The notes under the pieces were generated by a model, which was given only the letters and a program-made list of their open reading frames with translations, was not told where the DNA came from and did no database searches. DNA of 7,295 nt from BOKV01 sp041987205 (GTDB lineage: Bacteria; Pseudomonadota; Alphaproteobacteria; Rhizobiales; Rhizobiaceae), in the NCBI GenBank assembly GCA_041987205.1, contig JBHIWX010000138.1:1-7295 (forward strand), written 5' to 3'. This document shows, piece by piece, positions 1 to 5,348 of the stretch. The translations under genes and the position numbers were made by a program. Positions within the stretch are counted from its first letter, which is position 1. Each line of letters begins with the position of its first letter.

Positions 1-405
1 GATCGAATCCTGAACGACAAGCCTGTCCGTGTCGTGATGTAATGCGATGTCGGAATAGGCCAGAACGGCATCGGGCGCAGCTTTCAACGCATCCATGCAG
101 GCGGCAACATAGTCCGGCGCAAGAACGTCGTCATGCGGCAGATTCATCGAATACCTTGTTTGGGCGAGGCCAAGGGCGACATTGGTGTTGCCGATCCAGC
201 CCAGACGTTTTGTCTGGCGCACCACCAGCACACCGTGTCTCGCCGCGTATCGGCTGGCGATTGACCAGGTGTCGTCGTCACCCAAATCCACGGAGATGGC
301 GATGGAAATGTCGGGCCATGTCTGCGACAGCGCCGATTCCAGCGTTTCCTGCAGGAAACTGCCTGCCCGCCATGCCGGGATGCAAATGGTGACGGGTTCG
401 TTCAT
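1..405 (-). CDS. Family 2 glycosyltransferase, N-terminal part (cut by window edge)
   Basis: The first 135 residues are visible; the gene continues beyond base 1. The N-terminus VTICIPAWRAGSFLQETLES is the usual start of a GT-A fold family 2 glycosyltransferase: a beta strand that begins the nucleotide-sugar site, then a helix. SVDLGDDDTW (about 38-47) is the second-strand acidic region, LGWIGNTNVAL (69-79) the region that usually reads GN..ArN, and PHDDVLAPDYV (90-100) the metal-binding segment, here HDD rather than classical DxD. The family transfers a sugar from a nucleotide-sugar to a glycan, lipid carrier or protein on the cytosolic face; the acceptor cannot be told from this fragment. 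Its ATG overlaps the TGA of the upstream FAD oxidoreductase gene in an ATGA, so the two are very probably co-transcribed and translationally coupled. No signal peptide or membrane helix is seen in the visible part. Family call firm; function within it unknown. Confidence 0.88.
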   Translation of the reverse strand, partial: MNEPVTICIPAWRAGSFLQETLESALSQTWPDISIAISVDLGDDDTWSIASRYAARHGVLVVRQTKRLGWIGNTNVALGLAQTRYSMNLPHDDVLAPDYVAACMDALKAAPDAVLAYSDIALHHDTDRLVVQDSI

Positions 406-1568
406 CTCACCAGGGCGTCCAGTTCCTCCGCGAGCCCCGACGCACAGGTGAGCTTGCCGGTATTCACCGCGAACACGCCATCCCGGCGCGTAATGCCGAA
501 TCTGGAGCGCGTGTGCAGCTCGCTTTCAGGATCGGAAATGTCTGAGCGCGCGAAGGCGAGGATCGGCCCGGAACGTTGCTCGACAGGCCTCTCGGCAAAT
601 TCGAGCCCGGGGATCAGTTGACGGAAGGCAGCACAGGACTGTGTATAGGCGGCCTCGAAATCGAATTCGGCGACCACCCGGTCGTACCAGTCGACATCCT
701 CGCCGGCCTCCGGCGTGAAACCCATCAGGCAGGACGGGTACCAGGACAGATAGGCCTGGTTGCCATGCAGCGGGACCATATCGCCAAAGCTGCCATAGAC
801 GAAGGTCACCGGCTTGTCCGGCAAGCCGCGCAGCGTATTGGCAACGAATCCGGCCTTGGCCCTGAGGCACAGGCCGGGAGTTGAAACGCCCGATTCTTGC
901 TCGAGCGCCGGCAGGCCGTCCCAGGCGGCGTTGATCACCAGATCGAACGTGCCAAGTGTTTGTCCGGAACGATCCTTCACGTTTGGTCGGACGTCACCCG
1001 TGATGGCGCCGACGCGTGTTCCGGTGCGAAGCTCGATGCGGGGCTCGCCCGCAACTGCATCCGTGACCAGGCGGACAAGCGCGGGACAGTCGAGCGTCGG
1101 TTCCGCGACCTCCCAGGCAGCAATGACGTGGTCGGAGAAGAGGCTTTCCCGCTCCTCGCTGCCTATCGGGCGAACCATGCCATTGTCTTCGGCTTTATGG
1201 GTGCGATGCAGGGCGGTGATGGAGGCCATGTGGCTATCGACATCGGCGCCCTTCAGGGCGGAATCGCGATGCACGGCGTAATATTGCCGGTGATGCAGGA
1301 TCAGTTCGCCCAGATTTCGGCCGAACAGTCTTTCCAGTGCCGGCAGGAATTTTGAACCGTAGGCATGCATCAGCCTCTGCGTCTGGCCGGATTTGTCGAG
1401 GCCGTAGGTAAAGCCGAGGTGGATCTTGCCTTCATTGCCGGCACTCGCGCCCGCCATGAGCCGGTCGCGTCGTTCGAACAGTACCACGCTGTCGCCGCGC
1501 CGCGCGAAGTTGAGCGCCGCAAGGCAGCCCATCAGTCCGCCACCCACAATGCCGATCGTGCGCGTCAT
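402..1568 (-). CDS. FAD-dependent oxidoreductase, DAO family
   Basis: A 388-residue flavoprotein. The N-terminus TIGIVGGGLMG has the dinucleotide-binding GxGxxG (G9, G11, G14), and E32 in VVLFERR is the acidic residue that normally binds the FAD ribose. NEGKIHLGF (45-53) and the second FAD motif around FDLVINAAWDG (208-218) follow; the C-terminus has GVFAVNTGKLT (364-374), the closing FAD contact of the DAO (D-amino-acid oxidase/glycerol-3-phosphate dehydrogenase-like) fold. The family oxidises amines or hydroxy acids; the substrate is not evident. It is followed with a 4-base overlap by a glycosyltransferase, which suggests work on a sugar or glycan precursor (inference). I chose the ATG at 1568: it begins exactly at the Rossmann strand and has AAGGGG four bases upstream. 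The frame stays open to 1730, but the 54 extra residues are not family-like and run through the ilvC terminator. A weak possible promoter is TTGCCG (1641-1636) with TAAAGG (1617-1612), spacer 18, not relied upon. Confidence 0.85.
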   Translation of the reverse strand: MTRTIGIVGGGLMGCLAALNFARRGDSVVLFERRDRLMAGASAGNEGKIHLGFTYGLDKSGQTQRLMHAYGSKFLPALERLFGRNLGELILHHRQYYAVHRDSALKGADVDSHMASITALHRTHKAEDNGMVRPIGSEERESLFSDHVIAAWEVAEPTLDCPALVRLVTDAVAGEPRIELRTGTRVGAITGDVRPNVKDRSGQTLGTFDLVINAAWDGLPALEQESGVSTPGLCLRAKAGFVANTLRGLPDKPVTFVYGSFGDMVPLHGNQAYLSWYPSCLMGFTPEAGEDVDWYDRVVAEFDFEAAYTQSCAAFRQLIPGLEFAERPVEQRSGPILAFARSDISDPESELHTRSRFGITRRDGVFAVNTGKLTCASGLAEELDALVR

Positions 1569-1710
1569 ATGGCCCCTTGTTTCGCACCCGGGTGTGGACC
1601 CGGCAGAACAACCTTTACGCGACTGCGTGCCGTTGCGGCAAGTCCCCGGCGCGCTAACGCAAAGGTGACCCGACGGGAATGGCAGCTGGCAAGCGCGTGG
1701 CCAGAGGCGC

Positions 1711-1746
1711 GACAAGAAAAGACCCGCCATGCGATCGCATGGCGGG
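1711..1746 (-). terminator. Rho-independent terminator downstream of ilvC (24-base perfect palindrome plus T tract)
   Basis: Bases 1723-1746 are a perfect 24-base palindrome with arms cccgccatgcga / tcgcatggcggg. Read on the minus strand it is followed directly by TCTTTTCTTGTC (1722-1711). A GC-rich stem of about ten pairs with a 4-base loop followed by a T-rich tract is the standard intrinsic terminator, oriented to stop transcription coming out of ilvC before it enters the FAD oxidoreductase gene. The centre contains GCGATCGC, which is what allows the arms to be perfect right to the middle. Confidence 0.78.
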
Positions 1747-1776
1747 CCGTGTCGGTCGAAAGTGTATCGCCTTGCC

Positions 1777-1796
1777 GGCCCGGAACGATCCGGGCC
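1777..1796 (-). terminator. First hairpin after ilvC, without its own T tract
   Basis: ggcccgga-acga-tccgggcc forms a perfect 8-base-pair stem with a 4-base loop, beginning 18 bases after the ilvC stop codon. On the minus strand it is followed by GGCAAGG, not by Ts, so alone it is a poor terminator. Three Ts follow on the plus strand, but no plus-strand gene needs terminating here. Most likely it stabilises the 3' end of the ilvC message or forms a tandem ending with the T-tract hairpin 30 bases further on. Confidence 0.5.
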
Positions 1797-1814
1797 TTTC
1801 AGGGGGGAGAGGCC

Positions 1815-2834
1815 TCAGTTCTTTGCCTTGTCGACCAGTGCGTTCGACTTGATCCACGGCATCATGCCGCGCAGGCGCTCGCCGACTTCCTCGATCGGGT
1901 GGGAGTCGTTCATGCGGCGGGTCGCCTTGAAGCGAGCGGCGCCCGAATGCCATTCCTGCATCCACTCGGAGGTGAAGCGGCCGGACTGGATGTCGTGCAG
2001 GACGCGCTTCATCTCGGCCTTGGTCTCGGCGGTGATGATGCGCGGGCCGGACTTGTACTCGCCCCATTCTGCGGTGTTGGAGATCGAGTAGTTCATGTTG
2101 GCGATGCCGCCCTCATAGATGAGGTCGACGATCAGCTTCACCTCGTGCAGGCACTCGAAATAGGCCATTTCCGGGGCGTAGCCCGCCTCGGTGAGCGTCT
2201 CGAATCCGGCGCGGATCAGTTCGACCAGACCGCCGCACAGGACGACCTGCTCGCCGAACAGGTCGGTCTCGCACTCTTCCTGGAAGGTGGTCTCGATGAT
2301 GCCGGAACGGCCGCCGCCGACGCCGCAGGCATAGGAGAGCCCCAGTTCCAGCGCGTTGCCGGACGGGTCCTGATGGACAGCGACGAGGCAGGGCACGCCG
2401 CCGCCCTTCTGGTATTCGCCGCGCACGGTGTGGCCCGGGCCCTTCGGCGCAACCATGAGTACGTCGACGGTCGACTTCGGCTCGATCAGGCCGAAATGGA
2501 CGTTGAGGCCGTGGGCGAAGGCGATCGCCGCGCCGTCGCGGATGTTGGGCGCGATCTCGGAATTGTAGATGCCGGCCTGCAATTCGTCGGGCGTTGCCAT
2601 CATCATCAAATCGGCCCAGCCGGCGGCTTCGGCCACCGTCATGACCTTCAGCCCGTCGGCCTCGGCCTTTTTGGCGGTCGCCGAACCGGCGCGCAGTGCC
2701 ACGGCAACGTTCTCGCAGCCTGAATCCTTCAGGTTCAGTGCATGGGCGCGGCCCTGGCTGCCATAGCCGATGATGGCGACCTTCTTGCCCTTGATCAGGC
2801 CGAGATCGGCATCGCGATCGTAATAAACACGCAT
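1815..2834 (-). CDS. ilvC: Ketol-acid reductoisomerase (NADP+), class I
   Basis: A complete 339-residue enzyme of the usual class I (short) length. It catalyses the second step of valine, leucine and isoleucine synthesis: Mg-dependent alkyl migration and NADPH reduction of 2-acetolactate or 2-aceto-2-hydroxybutyrate, in the cytosol. Visible features: Rossmann motif GYGSQG (23-28); the NADPH-preferring loop LRAGSAT with R48 and S51; active-site H108 in AFAHG; K131 in APKGPGH; metal ligands D191 and E195 in TDLFGEQ; E227 and E231 in YFECLHE; and S252 in SISNTAEWG from the knotted all-helical C-terminal domain. Every expected catalytic residue is present. The ATG at 2834 has AGAGGAG (2847-2841) six bases upstream. 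It lies 35 bases after a tetR gene on the same strand, so it may be read from the tetR promoter, from one inside tetR, or both. Two hairpins follow the stop. Identification is very secure. Confidence 0.98.
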   Translation of the reverse strand: MRVYYDRDADLGLIKGKKVAIIGYGSQGRAHALNLKDSGCENVAVALRAGSATAKKAEADGLKVMTVAEAAGWADLMMMATPDELQAGIYNSEIAPNIRDGAAIAFAHGLNVHFGLIEPKSTVDVLMVAPKGPGHTVRGEYQKGGGVPCLVAVHQDPSGNALELGLSYACGVGGGRSGIIETTFQEECETDLFGEQVVLCGGLVELIRAGFETLTEAGYAPEMAYFECLHEVKLIVDLIYEGGIANMNYSISNTAEWGEYKSGPRIITAETKAEMKRVLHDIQSGRFTSEWMQEWHSGAARFKATRRMNDSHPIEEVGERLRGMMPWIKSNALVDKAKN

Positions 2835-2869
2835 GGTAGTCTCCTCTTTCGGGTTGTTCGTCGTTGGTT

Positions 2870-3517
2870 TCAGTGGGCAGGCCCCTGTCGGGCCGTGCCG
2901 TGGAGTTTCAGGAACTGGGTGACGGCGTGGCGCGCCATCGCGGTGATGTCGGCGGGGGAGGGGCGGGATGCCTCGCCAAGCAGCGCACGTGTCTGGGTGT
3001 CGGCGACGACCAGGCCGAAAAACGACCGGAAGACGGTGGCCGTGTCGTCGAACTCGACGAGGCCGGCGCGGCGTCCGGCGAGAAACACGGGCTCCAGCCG
3101 GCGTGCCATCTCGAACGGGCCGTTTTCCAGGACGATGCGTCCCAGCGCGCTGCGTCCCGAGCCGGCGTGGGCGATGGCGAGCCGGTTGAGCGCAATCGAG
3201 ACGTCGCCGGTCAGCACCTTGAGCCAGTTGACGGCGAAGGCTTCCAGCGCAGCGGCCAGCGCCCCGGCGGTCAGTTCGGTGTCGGGCAGTTCGGGCAGAG
3301 CGACCTTGGCGGCCTGCCAGCGCACGGTCGCGGTGAGGAGCCCGTCGCGGTCACCAAACCATTTGTAGAGCGTTTCCTTGGAGCAGGAGGCGCGCCGCGC
3401 GACGGCGGCCATGGAAAAGCGATCGCCTTCCTCGACCATGAGGTCGAGCACCGCCGACAGCACTTCGTGCCGGCGTTCGGGCGAGCCCAATTCCTGTGTG
3501 CCCAGCTTCTGGTCCAT
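2870..3517 (-). CDS. TetR/AcrR family transcriptional regulator
   Basis: A 215-residue one-component regulator. Residues about 14-62 are the TetR DNA-binding domain: a first helix RRHEVLSAVLDLM, then the helix-turn-helix FSMAAVARRASCSKETLYKWF (34-54), whose ending KETLYKWFGDRDGLL is typical of the family. Residues 70-205 form the helical ligand-binding and dimerisation half, resembling the AefR-like type; the ligand cannot be predicted. The frame is open for 108 codons upstream, but those residues run through the promoter and into the divergent gene. The ATG at 3517 places the helix-turn-helix at the normal distance from the N-terminus and lies about 27 bases after the predicted transcription start. 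Its ribosome-binding site is weak (GAGAG too close to the ATG). The gene probably represses itself through the palindrome at 3557-3574. It sits 35 bases upstream of ilvC on the same strand, so it may also affect branched-chain amino-acid synthesis (inference). Confidence 0.88.
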   Translation of the reverse strand: MDQKLGTQELGSPERRHEVLSAVLDLMVEEGDRFSMAAVARRASCSKETLYKWFGDRDGLLTATVRWQAAKVALPELPDTELTAGALAAALEAFAVNWLKVLTGDVSIALNRLAIAHAGSGRSALGRIVLENGPFEMARRLEPVFLAGRRAGLVEFDDTATVFRSFFGLVVADTQTRALLGEASRPSPADITAMARHAVTQFLKLHGTARQGPAH

Positions 3518-3550
3518 GCTCTCGGATGACGCTTCAATCGGATCGGCGAT

Positions 3551-3580
3551 GCTGTACCGTACCGTTCGGTACGGCGTCAA
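3551..3580 (-). promoter_or_regulatory. Presumed sigma-70-type promoter of tetR
   Basis: On the minus strand CTTGACG supplies a -35 TTGACG (3580-3575), close to the alphaproteobacterial CTTGAC consensus. After 18 bases comes TACAGC (3556-3551) as a modest -10. Transcription would start near 3544, giving a leader of about 27 bases to the ATG at 3517. The spacer is exactly the palindromic operator listed separately, which strengthens both calls. Confidence 0.6.
3557..3574. promoter_or_regulatory. Palindromic operator, probably for the adjacent TetR protein
   Basis: ccgtaccgttcggtacgg is an inverted repeat with perfect 8-base arms and a 2-base centre. A half-repeat overlaps it, because gtaccgtaccg precedes the centre. 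It lies 40 bases upstream of the tetR ATG and fills the spacer between the predicted -35 and -10, so bound repressor would block RNA polymerase directly. Size and symmetry suit a TetR dimer. It is also upstream of the divergent membrane-protein gene but does not overlap that gene's suggested promoter. Confidence 0.75.
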
Positions 3581-3603
3581 GAGCGTATCTTTACCGGCTT
3601 CTC

Positions 3604-3633
3604 TTGAACAATCTAACGATCGCGGATCATAGT
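3604..3633 (+). promoter_or_regulatory. Possible promoter of the AT-rich membrane-protein gene
   Basis: TTGAAC (3604-3609), an 18-base spacer, then CATAGT (3628-3633) is a moderate sigma-70-like match, four of six bases in each element. Transcription would begin near 3640. That makes the ATG at 3640 unlikely and favours the ATG at 3661, which has GAAGGTGGGG nine bases upstream. It lies back to back with the tetR promoter, with 23 bases between the two -35 elements. Confidence 0.35.
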
Positions 3634-3660
3634 GAGCATATGAAGGTGGGGCATCGCGAC

Positions 3661-4251
3661 ATGAAGAAATTCGACGAAATCGATACCGCGCAAACGATAA
3701 AGATCGGGTTTGATTATACCAGTGTTTTAATATCTGCGTTGTTTTTTGATGCGATATTTCTATTCGGCTTGTTCTACGTTTTTTCACGATTTCAGGATAT
3801 CGAAGATGAACGAAAGTGGCTTTTCGTTTTTTGTATGCCAATTATTATTTACTTAGTAATACTTCATTCTCGGTGGTTGCTCACGCCCCCCAGGCAGCCC
3901 GTCGTTACATTTTCTTCTGAAGGGTTTTACGATAGTCGCGCAATGAAATATTGGGTTTCATGGCAAGCAATTAATGCGATCAGACTGCGTCCAAAAAGAT
4001 GGGGTGGTCCATGGGTCATATTGGAAATTGAGCCAACGATCCAGCAACGTCGTAATATAAGCTGGCGGTTTTTTATGCCGAATTTTATCAACAGGCTAAA
4101 GGGGAGGCGTGTCGCTGAGATTTGGATAGATGTATCAAATATTTTTATTCGTACTGAAACGTTGCATCCTCTAATGCTCGCCTATTGGCGACGCTACGGG
4201 GTAAAGTCGATGGAACAAACACTCCACGATCCGACATCGAGTTGCCTTTGA
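3661..4251 (+). CDS. Two-helix membrane protein with PH-like domain (STM3941 type)
   Basis: A 196-residue protein of unknown function. Residues 20-42 (SVLISALFFDAIFLFGLFYV and on) and 52-74 (KWLFVFCMPIIIYLVI and on) are transmembrane helices joined by a short charged loop (FQDIEDERK). Residues about 78-182 look like a bacterial PH-like domain: VVTFSSEGFYD, the strand-turn VSWQAINAIRL (99-109), WVILEIEP (118-125), and a final helix LHPLMLAYWRRYG (168-180). This pattern matches proteins annotated as the STM3941 family. The next gene has the same layout and motifs, so the two are probably distant paralogues. I chose the ATG at 3661, which has GAAGGTGGGG nine bases before it; the ATG at 3640 would add seven residues, and the frame stays open back to about 3496. 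It is divergent from tetR and may share its operator region. Composition is far more AT-rich than all neighbours. The reading frame is intact, so there is no sign of decay. Confidence 0.72.
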   Translation: MKKFDEIDTAQTIKIGFDYTSVLISALFFDAIFLFGLFYVFSRFQDIEDERKWLFVFCMPIIIYLVILHSRWLLTPPRQPVVTFSSEGFYDSRAMKYWVSWQAINAIRLRPKRWGGPWVILEIEPTIQQRRNISWRFFMPNFINRLKGRRVAEIWIDVSNIFIRTETLHPLMLAYWRRYGVKSMEQTLHDPTSSCL

Positions 4252-4302
4252 TTGAGTCGTTGGGGGTCGTCTTTAGCTCTCCCGGGGTGTGCGGAGAAGA
4301 CT

Positions 4303-5238
4303 ATGCCTGACACATTAGAAGCAACTGAATTCAAGGCCTCGCCGGTCAAGATGCTTCTGCTCGGGCTTGGCGGTATCGCGATGACCGCTGTCAGCGCGCT
4401 GATTGCCTTTCGTGTGTTCTACGGCATTGAGCCGGGTAACCTGATCGAACTTGTCGGCTATGTCGGCGTTGGTTTCTTTGGTCTGTGCACGGTTCTGATC
4501 TTCTGGCGGACGGCAACCCTGCGCGGCACGGTCGTGAAGATGACGCCGCAGGGCATCAGCGATGTCCGGGTCGCGCCTGAAACCATTCCCTGGCGTGCAA
4601 TCCGTGACATCTCGACCTGGCAGTCGCAGGGCCAGGAGATCATGGTGCTGGATGTCGAACCGCAGACCGAGGCGAGCTTGTCGCTCAGCCGGATTGCGCG
4701 CTGGACACGAAAGGCCAACAAGGCGCTCGGCGCGGACGGGCTTTGCGTCGTCGCGCAGGGGATCAGCGCGACGTATAATGATCTGTTCGAGGCAGCGAAT
4801 TCCTACTGGCATGCACATCGCGATGCCGGCGCGGGCGAGGCGGCGCAGGAAAATGTCGGCGACCTCGCTGCATTCATCTCGCGGTTCGAGGAACTGCCGG
4901 TCGACCAGACCGTCGAGGAGGTGGTCGCCGAGTTCAGCCGGCACGCCTTCCTCCTGCCGCTGGCGGCACGGCCGACAGGAGACGAAGATCTGCAGATGCT
5001 CGTCGCAAGAGACAACCGGGATCTGACCTGGGTCTACATCTACAGCGACGAGCCGACGCTGGCGAGGGTCGTGGAGGAGGGCACGACCTATGCGACCATG
5101 TCGTTTGCCGAAATCTTCGCGATGGTGGAAGGCCAGCCCGGCTATGGCGGGATCATGGTCCATGCGGGCGCGCACGAGCATGTGCTGCCGGCGGAGTATT
5201 TCGACCGGGTGCGGGCGGTCATCGGGCAGGGGGGCTGA
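4303..5238 (+). CDS. Membrane protein with PH-like domain fused to SseB-like domain
   Basis: A 311-residue protein. Residues 17-39 (MLLLGLGGIAMTAVSALIAF and on) and 50-69 (LVGYVGVGFFGLCTVLIFW) are transmembrane helices. Residues 71-173 form a PH-like domain of the STM3941 type: VVKMTPQGISDVRV, IPWRAIRDIS (95-104), EIMVLDVEP (112-120), and a closing helix LFEAANSYWHAHR. After an acidic, Ala-rich linker, residues about 187-307 resemble the SseB (enhanced serine sensitivity) domain: HAFLLPLAARP (214-224), WVYIYSDEPTL (243-253), MSFAEIFAMV (266-275), GGIMVHAG (282-289) and HVLPAEYFDRV (293-303). This is not the Salmonella translocon protein of the same name. The molecular role is unknown; the domains suggest a membrane-anchored adaptor. 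The ATG at 4303 has GGAG six bases upstream; a TTG at 4252 would add 17 unlikely residues. It lies 51 bases after the related gene, probably in one operon, yet has host-like composition. Confidence 0.75.
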   Translation: MPDTLEATEFKASPVKMLLLGLGGIAMTAVSALIAFRVFYGIEPGNLIELVGYVGVGFFGLCTVLIFWRTATLRGTVVKMTPQGISDVRVAPETIPWRAIRDISTWQSQGQEIMVLDVEPQTEASLSLSRIARWTRKANKALGADGLCVVAQGISATYNDLFEAANSYWHAHRDAGAGEAAQENVGDLAAFISRFEELPVDQTVEEVVAEFSRHAFLLPLAARPTGDEDLQMLVARDNRDLTWVYIYSDEPTLARVVEEGTTYATMSFAEIFAMVEGQPGYGGIMVHAGAHEHVLPAEYFDRVRAVIGQGG

Positions 5239-5348
5239 GCGGCATTGCCAGGCGGATCGACGGATAGGTTTTGCGCAAAGGGGCGTTGGCGGGTTACACC
5301 GAAACCATTCTTTCGAACCTTCCAGTGGATCTCGCCGTGCCCCAGCCC

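Larger units (their letters stand above)
3581..4260. other. AT-rich compositional island
   Basis: Counted by 60-base blocks, GC is 24/60 (3661-3720), 20/60 (3721-3780), 22/60 (3781-3840) and 23/60 (3901-3960). A typical block of the next gene (4861-4920) has 38/60. The island covers one gene and part of its upstream region, with codons such as TTA and ATA that are rare elsewhere in the window. Composition returns to normal at about 4300, at the start of the next gene. No flanking direct repeats, integrase, transposase or tRNA were seen. Recent acquisition, or long relaxed selection, could produce this. Confidence 0.8.

Noticed and set aside
1569..1730. A 54-residue N-terminal extension of the FAD oxidoreductase
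   Set aside because: It covers part of the ilvC terminator and is not family-like; the ATG at 1568 has a ribosome-binding site and begins at the Rossmann strand.
1365..2723. A 452-codon open frame on the plus strand opposite ilvC
   Set aside because: Low-complexity Ala/Gly/Asp-rich product opposite the certain ilvC coding sequence, and it runs through the ilvC terminator palindrome.
3518..3841. A 108-residue N-terminal extension of the TetR protein
   Set aside because: It would cross the promoter, the operator and the AT-rich divergent gene; TetR proteins start shortly before the helix-turn-helix, as with the ATG at 3517.
4315..5181. A 288-codon open frame on the minus strand opposite the SseB-fusion gene
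   Set aside because: No domain features, Arg/His-rich composition; the opposite strand encodes a protein with clear membrane helices and domain motifs.
5270..5279. Palindrome tttgcgcaaa upstream of pepT as an FNR-like or other operator
   Set aside because: Ten bases, no match to the FNR site TTGAT-N4-ATCAA and no promoter placed around it.
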